This document shows, piece after piece, positions 34,718-44,548 of a DNA stretch of 64,000 nt (position 1 is the first letter of the stretch; every line of letters begins with the position of its first letter). Below the pieces are notes generated by a model, which saw nothing but the letters and a program-made list of their open reading frames with translations, ran no database searches and had not been told where the DNA came from. Source of the DNA: Leifsonia sp. ku-ls (GTDB taxonomy: Bacteria; Actinomycetota; Actinomycetes; Actinomycetales; Microbacteriaceae); NCBI GenBank assembly GCA_003367665.1, contig QKXI01000003.1, positions 248,001 through 312,000 on the forward strand, read 5' to 3'. The position numbers were made by a program, and so were the translations under genes.

Positions 34718-35323
34718 GTGGCTACCGCCGTCCCCGCCCAGCGTCCGAGCCTCCACGCGCACAGCCGGTACTGGGTCGTCCCCGCCGTCCGCGCCGTGCT
34801 GGCGCTCGCCGCCGGCGCCGTCATCACATTCACCCGGGATGCGCACACGGCCGCCTTCGGCCTGGTCGTGTTCGGCGTGTTCGCGGTGCTCGACGGCCTG
34901 GTCACGGGTGTCCTCAGCGGCCTGCTCGCCGGCCGACGCATCACGCGGACGCTGTTCGCCGTGCAGGGCGGCATCGGCGTCCTGGCCGGGGTGCTCGCCC
35001 TCGCGCTGTCCGGGGCGGGACTCGGCCTCTACCTCTACCTCGTCACTGTGTGGGCCGCCCTGACCGGGATGCTGGAGCTCTACAACGGCATCCGGGAGCG
35101 TGGTCGGGACGCGGCGGCGCGCGACTGGCTGATCACCGGCGCGATCACCGCGGTGCTCGCCCTCGCCCTGCTGTTCTCCCCCGCCGACGCCGTGCTCGTG
35201 ATCGGCCTGTTCGGCGCGTGGGCGGTCATCGTCGGCGTCTTCCAGGCGATCGGCGCCGCCACGCTGCGGAGCGCGGCGCGTGGCGCCTCCGGCGGCTCGC
35301 ACGGAGCGGAGAGCGCATCGTGA
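34718..35323 (+). CDS. HdeD/DUF308-like membrane protein
   Basis: 201 residues with about six hydrophobic segments in three repeated pairs, a pattern like HdeD/DUF308 proteins (VLALAAGAVITFTR ... AFGLVVFGVFAVLDGL ... VTVWAALTGMLELYNGIRERGR). HdeD proteins are linked to acid resistance in enteric bacteria, but the actinobacterial relatives are uncharacterised. The start is GTG at 34718. The stop overlaps the next gene start (GTGA). Confidence 0.75.
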   Translation: MATAVPAQRPSLHAHSRYWVVPAVRAVLALAAGAVITFTRDAHTAAFGLVVFGVFAVLDGLVTGVLSGLLAGRRITRTLFAVQGGIGVLAGVLALALSGAGLGLYLYLVTVWAALTGMLELYNGIRERGRDAAARDWLITGAITAVLALALLFSPADAVLVIGLFGAWAVIVGVFQAIGAATLRSAARGASGGSHGAESAS

Positions 35324-35652
35324 CCTCGCGCGACAAGAAAGACCCCCGAGTGACCCAGAACCTCCAGCCCAGCCGCCGCGACCGCTTCCTCCCCGTCGAG
35401 CTGCTCGCCATCTCCGGCGGCCTCGCGGTCTTCGTCGGGCTCATCGTGCTCATCGCGACCAGGGAGTTCATCCTCGCGGCGGTGGCGCTCGGCGTCACGT
35501 TCATCGTCGCCCTCGTGCTCCTCGCGCTGTTCGCGCTCGCCTTCAAGCCGACCGAGGCCGAGGTGGAGGACATCCACGAGCAGGACGCGGAGGCCCGCGC
35601 CAAGGCGGCGCAGGCTCGCGCCGAGCGGGACGACCGGCCGCGCGGTCACTGA
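35320..35652 (+). CDS. Small two-helix membrane protein, uncharacterised
   Basis: 110 residues. A basic N-terminus (TSRDKKDPRVTQNLQPSRRDRF), two adjacent hydrophobic helices (about residues 28-50 and 53-76), then an acidic, Ala/Glu/Arg-rich cytoplasmic tail that may form a coiled coil. Translationally coupled to the HdeD-like gene through GTGA. The pair probably form one functional unit (inference). Confidence 0.7.
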   Translation: MTSRDKKDPRVTQNLQPSRRDRFLPVELLAISGGLAVFVGLIVLIATREFILAAVALGVTFIVALVLLALFALAFKPTEAEVEDIHEQDAEARAKAAQARAERDDRPRGH

Positions 35653-35670
35653 CCGACCGACCGCCGAGGC

Positions 35671-37050
35671 TCAGATGTAGTCGACGAGCTCCGAGGCGAG
35701 GCCGATGTAGCCCGCGGGCGTCAGGGCGAGCAGGCGGTTCTTCGCCGCCTGGCCGATCTCGAGGCCGTTCACGAACTCGGTCAGCGCGGCGTGATCAACC
35801 CGCTTGCCGCGGGTCAGCTCCTTGAGCAGGGCGTACGGGTCGGAGATGGTGGACCGGCCGGCGGTGACCTCGGCGCGGATCACCGTCTGGATCGCCTCGG
35901 CCAGCACCTCCCAGTTGGCGTCGAGGTCGTCCGCGAGCGCCTGCCGGTCGATCGCGACCTGACCGAGACCGCGCTGGATGTTGTCGAGCGCCAGCAGCGA
36001 GTGCCCGAGGCCGACGCCGATGTTGCGCTGCGTGGTCGAGTCGGTGAGGTCGCGCTGCAGACGGCTGGTGACCAGCGTGGAGGCGAGGGAGTCGAGCACC
36101 GCACTCGACAGCTCCAGGTTGGCCTCCGCGTTCTCGAACCGGATCGGGTTCACCTTGTGCGGCATGGTCGACGAACCGGTCGCGCCCGGCTCCGGCACCT
36201 GCCGGAAGTAGCCGAGCGAGATGTAGGTCCACATGTCGGTGCACAGGTTGTGCAGGATGCGGTTCGCGTGCGAGATGCGCGAGTACAGCTCCGCCTGCCA
36301 GTCGTGCGACTCGATCTGCGTGGTCAGCGGGTTCCAGTCGAGCCCGAGGCTCTCCACGAACTCGCGCGAGATGCGGGGCCAGTCGGCGTCGGGGTCGGCC
36401 ACGAGGTGCGCGGCGAACGTGCCCGTCGCCCCGCTGAACTTGCCCAGGTGGACGCCGCCCTCGATCTGCTCGCGCACCCGCTCCAGGCGGTGCACGAACA
36501 CGGCGAGCTCCTTGCCCATCGTGGTCGGGGTCGCCGGCTGCCCGTGCGTGCGGGCGAGCATGGCGTCGTCGCGGTACTGCTTCGCCTGCGCCCGCAGCTC
36601 GGCGATGACCGCGCGGAACTTCGGCAGCCACGACTCACGCACCGCGGCGCTGACCGTGAGGGCGTAGGAGAGGTTGTTGATGTCCTCGCTGGTCGCGGCG
36701 AAGTGCGTCAGCTCGGCGACGTGGTCGAGGCCGAGCGCGTGCAGCCGCTCGCGCACCAGGTACTCGACGGCCTTGACGTCGTGCTTGGTGGTCGCCTCCA
36801 GCTCGGCGAGCCGGTCGATCTCCGGCTGGCCGAAGTCGTCCGCCAGCGCGCGGAGGGCGTGCTTCTGCTCGGCGGTCAGCGGCGAGGAGCCGAACATCCG
36901 GTGCTCGGTCAGGTAGAGGAGCCACTCGACCTCGACCTGCACGCGCGCACGGTTCAGGCCGGCCTCCGAGAGATGGTCACCGAGCCCGATGACGGCGGAC
37001 CGGTAACGTCCGTCGAGCGGGCTGAGCGGCTGGGGAGGCAGGGCGGTCAT
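35671..37050 (-). CDS. purB: Adenylosuccinate lyase
   Basis: 459-residue lyase acting twice in purine synthesis: it splits SAICAR and adenylosuccinate, releasing fumarate. The N-terminus SPLDGRYRSAV and the superfamily signature GSSTMPHKVNP are present, as are the HFAATSEDINN and RTHGQPATPTTMGKELAVF loops. The sequence is closer to the E. coli-like long subgroup. Start ATG at 37050 has GGAG 5 bases upstream. No other purine gene is adjacent. Confidence 0.96.
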   Translation of the reverse strand: MTALPPQPLSPLDGRYRSAVIGLGDHLSEAGLNRARVQVEVEWLLYLTEHRMFGSSPLTAEQKHALRALADDFGQPEIDRLAELEATTKHDVKAVEYLVRERLHALGLDHVAELTHFAATSEDINNLSYALTVSAAVRESWLPKFRAVIAELRAQAKQYRDDAMLARTHGQPATPTTMGKELAVFVHRLERVREQIEGGVHLGKFSGATGTFAAHLVADPDADWPRISREFVESLGLDWNPLTTQIESHDWQAELYSRISHANRILHNLCTDMWTYISLGYFRQVPEPGATGSSTMPHKVNPIRFENAEANLELSSAVLDSLASTLVTSRLQRDLTDSTTQRNIGVGLGHSLLALDNIQRGLGQVAIDRQALADDLDANWEVLAEAIQTVIRAEVTAGRSTISDPYALLKELTRGKRVDHAALTEFVNGLEIGQAAKNRLLALTPAGYIGLASELVDYI

Positions 37051-37119
37051 GGTGCTCCTCGCGGGATCGTGCGGCGGGTACCCCACCATTCTCCCGCACC
37101 CGCGAGGACCGTACCGCAC

Positions 37120-37506
37120 TCAGCGGCGGCGGGAGGGCAGGAAGAGCAGCCCGAGCAGCCAGGCGATGATGCCGAGCACCAGCGCACCGAGCACGCCCCA
37201 CCAGAACCCGTCGATGTGCAGCCCGAAGCCCATCGCGTCGCTGATCCACGACACGATGAAGAGGAGGAACGCGTTGACGAGCAGCGAGATCAGGCCGAGC
37301 GTCAGGATGTAGAGCGGGATCGCGACGATCCGGACGACCGTGCCGACGACGGCGTTGACCACGCCGAAGATCAGGGCGATGAGCAGGTACGTCAGCACCC
37401 ACGCCGTGGTGTCCTGAGCGTACGGCTCGACGGTGACGCCGCTGACGATCAGCGTCGTGAGCCAGAGGGCGAGGGCGTTGATGATCAGTCTGAGCAGGAA
37501 TCGCAT
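37120..37506 (-). CDS. Phage holin family 4-like small membrane protein
   Basis: 128 residues, about four hydrophobic segments, with LIINALALWLTTLIVSGVTV, LTYLLIALIFGVVNAVVGTVVRIVAIPLYILTLGLISLLVNAFLLF and a C-terminal GFWWGVLGALVLGIIAWLLGLLF. This matches the chromosomal family named after phage holins (PF04020), whose members are widespread and not phage-derived in most cases. Function unknown. Confidence 0.82.
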   Translation of the reverse strand: MRFLLRLIINALALWLTTLIVSGVTVEPYAQDTTAWVLTYLLIALIFGVVNAVVGTVVRIVAIPLYILTLGLISLLVNAFLLFIVSWISDAMGFGLHIDGFWWGVLGALVLGIIAWLLGLLFLPSRRR

Positions 37507-37572
37507 GGCCTCATCCTTCCAGGGCTGCGGGGCGGGGTACAGGGGTGGCGTGGATGCCGTCCTCCTCCGACG

Positions 37573-37581
37573 TTATCCACA
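37573..37581 (+). promoter_or_regulatory. Exact DnaA box upstream of hisC
   Basis: TTATCCACA, the consensus 9-mer, 51 bases before the hisC start. It continues as TTATCCACAGCCTT, a 14-mer repeated exactly at 48240-48253, upstream of the copD-ctaG fusion. Confidence 0.6.
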
Positions 37582-37631
37582 GCCTTGACGGAATTCCCCT
37601 GCCGGAATGCGGGCGCGGCTAAGTTGGGTCT

Positions 37632-38741
37632 GTGAGTTCCGAAGACACGCTCGGCGTCAAGCTGCGCCCCGAGATCGTCGCGGTCCCCGCCTACCGGCAG
37701 GGGCGCCCGGCGCCGGCAGACGGCTTCAAGCTGTCGAGCAACGAGAACCCGTACCCGCCGTTGCCCTCGGTGGTGGAGGCCGTGGCGGCGACGCTGCGCG
37801 ACCTCAACCGCTACCCGAACGCGGGCGGGGCCGACCTTCGCGCGCGCCTGGCCGAGCGCCACGGTGTGACGGTCGACGAGGTGCACCTCGGAAGCGGCTC
37901 CGTCGCGCTCCTGTCGCAGTTCATCTCCGCCGCCGCAGGCGCGGGCGACGAGGTCGTCTACCCCTGGCGCTCGTTCGAGGCCTACCCGGGTCTGGTCACC
38001 GTCGCCGGCGCGACCAGCGTCCAGGTGCCGAATCGGCCCGACGGCAGCCACGACCTCGACGCGATGGCCGAGGCGATCACGGAGCGCACCCGCGTCGTGA
38101 TCGTCTGCACGCCCAACAACCCGACCGGCACCATCGTCAGCGCAGCCGACTTCGAGGCGTTCATGGCCCGCGTCCCGTCCGACCTGCTCGTGCTCCTCGA
38201 CGAGGCCTACTACGAGTTCGTGACCGACGACGCTGCGGTCGACGGCATCCCGTTGCTCTCCCGCTACCCCAACCTGGTCGTGCTGCGCACCTTCTCCAAG
38301 GCCTACGGCCTCGCCGCGCTCCGCCTCGGCTACGCCGTCGGCCCGAAGCCGGTGCTCGACGCCGCGCGTTCGGCCGCCGTGCCGCTCTCGGTGACGGATG
38401 CCGCTCGGGTCGCGGCGCTCGCCTCGATCGAGGCGGAGGAGGAGTTGATGGAGCGCGTCGCGCGCATCGCCATGGTGCGCGACCGGCTCCGCGAGGCGCT
38501 GCTCGAGCAGGGCTGGAACGTCCCCGAGGCGCAGGGCAACTTCGTCTGGCTGGTCACCGGCGAGCAGACGGCGGAGGCGAACGACGCGTTCTTCGACGCC
38601 GGTCTGACCGTGCGTGCGTTCCCGCCGGAGGGCATCCGGATCAGCGTCGGCGAGGAGGAATCTGTGGAGAAACTCCTGCAGGTCACGGATGATCTTGTGC
38701 GGAACCTACCAAATGGCCACCCGGGCAAGCGGTTAGGTTAG
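37632..38741 (+). CDS. hisC: Histidinol-phosphate aminotransferase
   Basis: 369-residue fold-type I PLP enzyme. It has [15 protein letters not shown] near the N-terminus, [49 protein letters not shown], and [19 protein letters not shown] with the PLP Lys. It catalyses an amino transfer in histidine synthesis and may also act on aromatic amino acids, as actinobacterial members do. No other his gene is adjacent; it is 4 bases from the pdhA start, so it may be co-transcribed with the dehydrogenase operon. Confidence 0.92.
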   Translation: MSSEDTLGVKLRPEIVAVPAYRQGRPAPADGFKLSSNENPYPPLPSVVEAVAATLRDLNRYPNAGGADLRARLAERHGVTVDEVHLGSGSVALLSQFISAAAGAGDEVVYPWRSFEAYPGLVTVAGATSVQVPNRPDGSHDLDAMAEAITERTRVVIVCTPNNPTGTIVSAADFEAFMARVPSDLLVLLDEAYYEFVTDDAAVDGIPLLSRYPNLVVLRTFSKAYGLAALRLGYAVGPKPVLDAARSAAVPLSVTDAARVAALASIEAEEELMERVARIAMVRDRLREALLEQGWNVPEAQGNFVWLVTGEQTAEANDAFFDAGLTVRAFPPEGIRISVGEEESVEKLLQVTDDLVRNLPNGHPGKRLG

Positions 38742-38745
38742 TACG

Positions 38746-39885
38746 GTGGTTGCGACGAACGATATCCCGCGCCCGGCGAACACCGTCCAGCTGCTGACGG
38801 CAGACGGTCGGTTCCAGCCGAGCGAGACGTCCGCCGAGTACCTCCCCTATCTGGAGAGGCTCGACGAGAACGACTACCGCCGCTTCTACCGTGACATGGT
38901 GCGCGTCCGCGCGTTCGATCACGAGGCGGCGAACCTGCAGCGGCAGGGCCAGCTCGGCCTCTGGGTGCCGAGTCACGGTCAGGAGGGCGCGCAGGTTGGC
39001 TCGGCCCACGCCGCGAAGCCGCAGGACCACCTGTTCCCGTCGTACCGCGAGCACGTCGTCGGCATGATCCGCGGCATCGACCCGATCGGCATCATCGGGC
39101 TGCTGCGCGGCGTCACGCACGGCGGCTGGGACCCGACCGATCCGGCCATCGGCAACTTCCACCTGTACACCCTCGTCATCGGCTCGCAGACCCTGCACGC
39201 CACGGGCTACGCGATGGGCATGAAGTTCGACGGCAAGGTGGGCACCGGCGACCCGGCGACCGACGAGGCCGCCATCGTCTACTTCGGAGACGGCGCCACC
39301 AGCCAGGGCGACGTCAACGAGGCGTATGTCTTCGCCGCGAGCTACCAGACCCCGCAGGTGTTCTTCCTGCAGAACAATCACTGGGCCATCTCCGTCCCCG
39401 TGTCGACGCAGTCGCGCACTCCTCTCTATCTGCGCTCCAGCGGCTTCGGCATCCCCGGCGTCCAGATCGACGGAAACGACGTCCTCGCGGCCTACGCGGT
39501 GACGGCGAAGCACCTCGATGACGCGCGCAACGGCGAGGGCCCCAGCATGATCGAGGCGTTGACCTACCGGATGGGCGCCCACACCTCGAGCGACGACCCG
39601 AGCAAGTACCGCACCGACGAGGAGCTCGCCTACTGGGCCGAGCGTGACCCGATCGTGCGGTTCCGCACGTTCCTGGAGCAGCAGGGCGTCGGCCAGGCGT
39701 TCTTCGACAGCGCGGACGAGGAGGCGGCCGACCTGGCCGCCGACATCCGCCGGCGCACCCTCGAGCTGACGTCACCGTCCGTCGCCTCGATGTTCGACCA
39801 CGTCTACAGTGAGCCCCATCCCGTGACGGAGGAGCAGCGGCGCTGGCTCGAGGACTACGAGGCGTCGTTCGGAGGTGAAGCATGA
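38746..39885 (+). CDS. pdhA: 2-oxoacid dehydrogenase E1 component, alpha subunit
   Basis: 379 residues. E1-alpha of a heterotetrameric pyruvate or branched-chain 2-oxoacid dehydrogenase; with E1-beta it decarboxylates the 2-oxoacid using thiamine diphosphate. The ThDP/Mg motif is GDGATSQGDVNEAYVFAASYQTPQVFFLQNN. The phosphorylation-loop segment TYRMGAHTSSDDPSKYRT is present. Length and N-terminus resemble the bacterial branched-chain/pyruvate E1-alpha group; the substrate is not certain. Its stop overlaps the E1-beta ATG. Confidence 0.92.
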   Translation: MVATNDIPRPANTVQLLTADGRFQPSETSAEYLPYLERLDENDYRRFYRDMVRVRAFDHEAANLQRQGQLGLWVPSHGQEGAQVGSAHAAKPQDHLFPSYREHVVGMIRGIDPIGIIGLLRGVTHGGWDPTDPAIGNFHLYTLVIGSQTLHATGYAMGMKFDGKVGTGDPATDEAAIVYFGDGATSQGDVNEAYVFAASYQTPQVFFLQNNHWAISVPVSTQSRTPLYLRSSGFGIPGVQIDGNDVLAAYAVTAKHLDDARNGEGPSMIEALTYRMGAHTSSDDPSKYRTDEELAYWAERDPIVRFRTFLEQQGVGQAFFDSADEEAADLAADIRRRTLELTSPSVASMFDHVYSEPHPVTEEQRRWLEDYEASFGGEA

Positions 39886-41237
39886 GCGATGTGAGAAGCG
39901 AGGCCGAATACGTGGAGGCCGAGCTCGTCGACGGTCGGCCGGAAGAACACGACGCGGCGACAGATGGCGAGTCGTTCGACAGCACGTCGCTGGACACCCA
40001 GGCGATCGACGTGGTCGAGATCATCGAGAGCGACCCCGAGGCGCGCGTGCTCGAAGAGCACGTGGCCGAGCAGGAGTGGACGCGCGAATTCGTGATCGAG
40101 GACGAGACCGCACAGACCGTTGCGGCCGACGGCGGTGAGGCCGCGATCGCGCACGACGACGCACAGGCGTCGGCCGAAGTGGGCGAGGCCGCGGCATCGG
40201 CCGAGCACGCAAAGGTGGCCGGTGCAGAGGCGCAGCAGGCGCCGGCGGCGCCGGAGCCGCGCATCCAGTCGCTCCCCATGGTCAAGGCGCTGAACGCCGG
40301 CCTCCGGCGCGCGCTCGCCGAAGACGACCGGGTCCTCATCATGGGTGAGGATGTCGGCCCGCTCGGCGGTGTCTTCCGTGTCACCGAGGGACTGCAGCAG
40401 GAGTTCGGACCGCAGCGCGTGCTCGACACGCCCCTGGCTGAGGCCGGAATCATCGGCTCGGCGATCGGCCTGGCCATGCGCGGCTACCGGCCCGTGGTCG
40501 AGATCCAGTTCAACGGCTTCGTCTTCCCCGGGTTCGACCAGATCACGACCCAGCTCGCCAAGATGACCAACCGCCACGGCGGGCGGATGCGCTTCCCCGT
40601 CGTCATCCGCATCCCCCACGGCGGCCACATCGGCGCGGTCGAGCACCACCAGGAGGCGCCGGAGGCGTACTTCGCGCACACCGCCGGGCTGCGGGTCGTG
40701 GCGCCGTCGACGCCGCACGACGCCTACTGGATGATCCAGGAGGCGATCCGGTCCGACGACCCTGTGGTGTTCTTCGAGCCGATGAGCCGCTACTGGCCGA
40801 AGGGTGAGGTCGACCTGGTCGACAACCCGACGCCGCTGCACGCCAGCCGCGTGGTCCGCACGGGCACCGACGCCACCGTGGTGGCGTGGGCGGGAATGGT
40901 CAGCGTCGCCCTGCGCGCCGCTGAGATCGCGGCGGAGGAGGGGCGCAGCATCGAGGTCGTCGACCTCCGCTCGATCTCCCCCGTCGACTACGGTCCGATC
41001 GTCGCGTCCGTGCAGAAGACCGGCCGGCTGATCGTCGCCCAGGAGGCGCCGGGCAACGTCTCGGTCGGCTCCGAGATCGCCGCGACGATCGCCGAGAAGG
41101 CGTTCTACTCGCTGGAGTCGCCCGTGCTGCGCGTCGCCGGCTTCGACGTCCCGTTCCCGCCGGCGAAGCTGGAGGAGCTCTACCTCCCCGACGCCGACCG
41201 CATCCTCGAGGCCGTCGACCGGGCGCTGGCGTACTGA
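39882..41237 (+). CDS. pdhB: 2-oxoacid dehydrogenase E1 component, beta subunit, with an acidic N-terminal extension
   Basis: 451 residues. The E1-beta fold starts at [33 protein letters not shown] (about residue 127) and continues with NFNGF-type, [27 protein letters not shown] and the C-terminal transketolase domain; that part alone is the normal ~325 residues. Before it is a ~126-residue extension rich in Glu, Asp and Ala, with no recognised domain or membrane segment. The start is firm: GGAGGTGA lies 3 bases before an ATG that overlaps the pdhA stop. The extension is likely a disordered, acidic tail of unknown role. Confidence 0.93.
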   Translation: MSDVRSEAEYVEAELVDGRPEEHDAATDGESFDSTSLDTQAIDVVEIIESDPEARVLEEHVAEQEWTREFVIEDETAQTVAADGGEAAIAHDDAQASAEVGEAAASAEHAKVAGAEAQQAPAAPEPRIQSLPMVKALNAGLRRALAEDDRVLIMGEDVGPLGGVFRVTEGLQQEFGPQRVLDTPLAEAGIIGSAIGLAMRGYRPVVEIQFNGFVFPGFDQITTQLAKMTNRHGGRMRFPVVIRIPHGGHIGAVEHHQEAPEAYFAHTAGLRVVAPSTPHDAYWMIQEAIRSDDPVVFFEPMSRYWPKGEVDLVDNPTPLHASRVVRTGTDATVVAWAGMVSVALRAAEIAAEEGRSIEVVDLRSISPVDYGPIVASVQKTGRLIVAQEAPGNVSVGSEIAATIAEKAFYSLESPVLRVAGFDVPFPPAKLEELYLPDADRILEAVDRALAY

Positions 41238-41287
41238 CGCCCCCGGCCGCACTGCCCTCGGCCCGCACTGACAGAGAGAAGTCGCAC

Positions 41288-42685
41288 ATGAGCGAGTCCA
41301 AGTTCCTCCTGCCCGACGTGGGCGAGGGCCTGACCGAGGCGGAGATCGTCTCCTGGAAGGTCGCCCCCGGCGAGCAGGTCGCCGTCAACCAGGTGATCGT
41401 CGAGATCGAGACCGCGAAGTCGCTCGTCGAGCTGCCCTCGCCGTTCGAGGGCACGGTGGGCGAGCTCCTGGTCTCCGAGGGCGAGACGGTGGAGGTCGGA
41501 ACGCCGATCTTCACGGTCACAGCCGGCGGCGAGGCCGCAGCCGCCCCCGAGCCGGAGCCGGCGCCGGAGGAGCAGCTCGTCGCAGACGTCGCCGCGACGG
41601 TGTCGCACGAGGAGGAGCCGAAGGCGGGCGCCGTGCTCGTCGGCTACGGGTCCGCCGGCCACGGCTCGACCCGCCGCCGCCGCGTGACGCACCCGGGCAC
41701 CGCGTCGATCCCGGTGTCCTTCACCGGCAGCATCGCTCAGCCCGCCGCCGCCCAGCCGGTCGCGCCCGCGGCGCCCGCGCCGGCCGCCGCGCCCGCCCCC
41801 GCCGCCTCTCCCTCGCGCTCCGCCGGGCCGGTCGTCGCCAAGCCGCCGATCCGCAAGCTGGCGAAGGACCTGGGCGTCGACATCACCACGGTCACGCCGA
41901 CCGGCCCGATCGGAGACGTCACCCGCGACGACGTGCTGCGCGAGGCGACGCAGGCGACCGTCTTCCGCAACATCCAGACGCCGGAGTGGCCGGACGACCG
42001 CGAGGACCGCATCCCGGTCAAAGGCGTGCGCAAGGCCATTGCCAACGCGATGACCACCAGCGCCTTCAGCGCCCCGCACGTCAGCCTCTTCGTCGACGTG
42101 GACGCGACGCGCACCATGGAGTTCGTCAAGCGCCTCAAGAACTCCGCCGACTTCGCCGGCGTCAAGGTGTCGCCGCTGCTCATCATGGCCAAGGCGATCA
42201 TGTGGGCGGTCCGCCGCAACCCCACGGTCAACTCGACCTGGACGGACGAGGAGATCATCGTCCACCACTACGTCAACCTGGGCATCGCCGCGGCCACCCC
42301 GCGCGGGCTGATCGTGCCGAACGTCAAGGAGGCGCAGGCCATGACCCTCCTCGAGCTCGCGAAGGCGCTCGAGGAGCTGACCCTCACTGCGCGCGACGGC
42401 AAGACCCAGCCGGCGGCGATGAGCGGCGGCACCATCACGGTCACGAACATCGGCGTGTTCGGCATGGACACCGGCACGCCCATCCTGAACCCCGGCGAGG
42501 TCGGCATCGTCGCCCTCGGAACGATCAAGCAGAAGCCGTGGGTGGTCGACGGCGAGGTGCGCCCGCGCTACGTGACGACCCTCGGCGCGTCGTTCGACCA
42601 CCGGGTGGTCGACGGAGATGTGGCCTCGCGGTTCCTCGCGGACGTCGCGTCCATCATCGAGGAGCCCGCGCTGCTGCTCGACTGA
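41288..42685 (+). CDS. pdhC: 2-oxoacid dehydrogenase E2 (dihydrolipoamide acyltransferase)
   Basis: 465 residues. One N-terminal lipoyl domain (about 4-78) with the lipoylated Lys44 in EIETAKS, a Pro/Ala/Glu-rich linker, a peripheral subunit-binding domain ([31 protein letters not shown], about 185-215), a second Ala/Pro linker, then the catalytic domain ending in FDHRVVDGD (His and Asp active-site residues). A single lipoyl domain fits a branched-chain or acetoin/pyruvate type. No dihydrolipoamide dehydrogenase gene is adjacent, so E3 must be encoded elsewhere. Confidence 0.93.
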   Translation: MSESKFLLPDVGEGLTEAEIVSWKVAPGEQVAVNQVIVEIETAKSLVELPSPFEGTVGELLVSEGETVEVGTPIFTVTAGGEAAAAPEPEPAPEEQLVADVAATVSHEEEPKAGAVLVGYGSAGHGSTRRRRVTHPGTASIPVSFTGSIAQPAAAQPVAPAAPAPAAAPAPAASPSRSAGPVVAKPPIRKLAKDLGVDITTVTPTGPIGDVTRDDVLREATQATVFRNIQTPEWPDDREDRIPVKGVRKAIANAMTTSAFSAPHVSLFVDVDATRTMEFVKRLKNSADFAGVKVSPLLIMAKAIMWAVRRNPTVNSTWTDEEIIVHHYVNLGIAAATPRGLIVPNVKEAQAMTLLELAKALEELTLTARDGKTQPAAMSGGTITVTNIGVFGMDTGTPILNPGEVGIVALGTIKQKPWVVDGEVRPRYVTTLGASFDHRVVDGDVASRFLADVASIIEEPALLLD

Positions 42686-42687
42686 AT

Positions 42688-42702
42688 TTGACAATCATTT
42701 TC
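42688..42702 (+). promoter_or_regulatory. Zur box within the znuA promoter
   Basis: TGACAATCATTTTCA, a palindrome with TGA-N-AAT-N-ATT-N-TCA symmetry, the pattern of actinobacterial Zur operators. It overlaps a TTGACA -35 element (42687-42692), which is followed after 18 bases by TAGCCT (42711-42716). Bound Zur would cover the -35 and repress in zinc excess. It is only 2 bases after the E2 stop codon. Confidence 0.85.
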
Positions 42703-42779
42703 AATAAGACGTAGCCTGAGCCGTGCCCGCGACCGCGGGCGCACCCCCTCGTGTCGTTCGCGACTTAGACAGGCTCCCT

Positions 42780-43691
42780 ATGAAGACGCGCTCCCTCGTC
42801 TCCCTGCTGGCCATCGCCGCCGCCTCCGCCGTGGCGCTCGCCGGCTGCTCCTCCTCGTCGTCGGCGGGATCCGACGACGGCACCGTCCGCATCGTGGCCA
42901 GCACCAACGTGTACGGCGACATCGCCGAGACCATCGGCGGCGACGCCGTCTCGGTCACCTCCCTCATGTCCGACCCCGCGCAGGACCCGCACTCCTTCGA
43001 GGCCAGCGCCCAGAACCAGCTCGCCGTCTCCAAGGCGCGCGTCGTCATCGAGAACGGCGGCGGCTACGACGACTTCATGCAGACGCTCGAGAAGGGCGCG
43101 AAGAACGGCGACGCGACCGTGCTCAACGTGGTGGACCTCTCCGGTCTGAAGCCGTCGTCGGGCGGCGAGCTCAACGAGCACGTCTGGTACGACTTCCCCG
43201 TCATGCAGAAGTTCGTCGACGCTCTGACCGCGGCTCTCGCGAAGGCGGAGCCGGCCCGCAAGTCCGACTTCGAGAAGAACGCGGACGCCTTCCGGAAGCA
43301 GCTGACTTCGCTCGAGGACGCCACCGCCCAGCTCAAGGCGTCGTATGCCGGCGCCGGCGTCGCGATCACCGAGCCCGTCCCGCTCTACCTCTTGGAGGCC
43401 GCCGGCCTCGTCAACAAGACGCCAGAGAAGTTCAGCGAGGCGATCGAGCAGGAGAGCGACGTGTCCCCCGTCGTGCTCAACGAGACGCTCGCGCTGTTCA
43501 GCGGACACCAGGTGAAGCTCCTCGCCTACAACGAGCAGACCACCGGCACCGCGACCGAGCGCGTGCTCGACGCCGCGAAGAAGGCCGGCGTGCCGGTCGT
43601 CCCGGTGACGGAGACGCTCCCCGCAGGCAAGCACTACATCGACTGGATGCAGGGCAACATCGACGCGATCGGCAAGGCGCTGGCGAAGTGA
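42780..43691 (+). CDS. znuA: Zinc ABC transporter substrate-binding lipoprotein
   Basis: 303-residue cluster A-I (ZnuA/TroA-like) protein. Lipoprotein signal: residues 1-21, lipobox LAGC, then a Ser-rich linker. Metal-site features: DPAQDPHSFEAS, ELNEHVWYDFP, TEPVPLYLLEAAG and LAYNEQTTGTATERVLDAAKKAGVPVVPVTETLP. There is no long His-rich loop. The ATG at 42780 is chosen because it begins the signal peptide; the upstream frame has no such sequence. The Zur box just upstream argues for zinc over manganese. Confidence 0.9.
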   Translation: MKTRSLVSLLAIAAASAVALAGCSSSSSAGSDDGTVRIVASTNVYGDIAETIGGDAVSVTSLMSDPAQDPHSFEASAQNQLAVSKARVVIENGGGYDDFMQTLEKGAKNGDATVLNVVDLSGLKPSSGGELNEHVWYDFPVMQKFVDALTAALAKAEPARKSDFEKNADAFRKQLTSLEDATAQLKASYAGAGVAITEPVPLYLLEAAGLVNKTPEKFSEAIEQESDVSPVVLNETLALFSGHQVKLLAYNEQTTGTATERVLDAAKKAGVPVVPVTETLPAGKHYIDWMQGNIDAIGKALAK

Positions 43692-44548
43692 CGGAACCAC
43701 TCGAGCTCGTGGAGCCTCCCGAGAAGCGGGACGTCGTCCTCCGGCTGAGGGACGCGTCCCTCGGCTTCGGCGACCGCACCCTGTGGAGCGCTCTCGACCT
43801 CGACGTGCACGCCGGGGAGTTCGTCGCCGTTCTCGGCCCGAACGGCTCCGGCAAGACCAGCCTGCTGCGCACGATCCTCGGCCAGCAGCGGCTCGACGCC
43901 GGCGAGATCGCCTTCGAGGGCCACCCGGTGCGCCGCGGCGACCGGCGGATCGGGTACATCCCGCAGCAGAAGCTCATCCCCGCGGGCACCCCGATGCGGG
44001 CCCGCGACCTCGTCGCGCTGGGGGTCGACGGCCACCGCTGGGGGCTGCCGTTCCCCCGCCGCGCCGACCGCGCCCAGGTCGACCGCCTGATCGACGCCGT
44101 CGGCGCGCGCCGCTACGCGAACACGCCGGTCGGCTCGCTGTCCGGCGGCGAGCAGCAGCGGCTGCGCGTGGCGCAGGCGCTCGCCGGCGACCCCGCCCTC
44201 CTGCTCTGTGACGAGCCGCTGCTGTCGCTCGACCTGCAGCACCAGCGCGGGGTCAGCGAGCTGATCGACCGCCGCAGGCGCGAGCACGGGAGCGCCGTCG
44301 TCTTCGTCACGCACGACGTGAACCCGGTGCTCGGGATGGTCGACCGCGTCCTCTACCTGGCCGGCGGCCGCTTCCGCGCCGGCACCCCGGACGAGGTGCT
44401 GCGCAGCGACGTGCTGACCGACCTGTACGGCACGCCCGTCGACGTGATCCGCAGCCGCGGCCGCATCGTCGTCGTCGGCATCCCGGACGCCGAGACCCAC
44501 GACCACCATGAGCACACCCGCGAGGCGCATCCGGAGCCGGTGGCATGA
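43688..44548 (+). CDS. znuC: Zinc ABC transporter ATP-binding protein
   Basis: 286-residue ATPase. Walker A GPNGSGKTSLL (about residues 52-62), Q-loop IPQQKL, ABC signature LSGGEQQRLRVAQAL, Walker B LLLCDEPLLSLD, H-loop THD. A His-rich C-terminus (THDHHEHTREAHPEP) may bind metal. Start GTG overlaps the znuA stop by 4 bases and its stop overlaps znuB, so the three genes form a tight operon. Confidence 0.93.
   Translation: MTEPLELVEPPEKRDVVLRLRDASLGFGDRTLWSALDLDVHAGEFVAVLGPNGSGKTSLLRTILGQQRLDAGEIAFEGHPVRRGDRRIGYIPQQKLIPAGTPMRARDLVALGVDGHRWGLPFPRRADRAQVDRLIDAVGARRYANTPVGSLSGGEQQRLRVAQALAGDPALLLCDEPLLSLDLQHQRGVSELIDRRRREHGSAVVFVTHDVNPVLGMVDRVLYLAGGRFRAGTPDEVLRSDVLTDLYGTPVDVIRSRGRIVVVGIPDAETHDHHEHTREAHPEPVA

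Noticed and set aside
37120-37506. Prophage remnant suggested by a holin-family match
   Set aside because: The family is mostly chromosomal; no other phage gene, integrase or attachment site is near.
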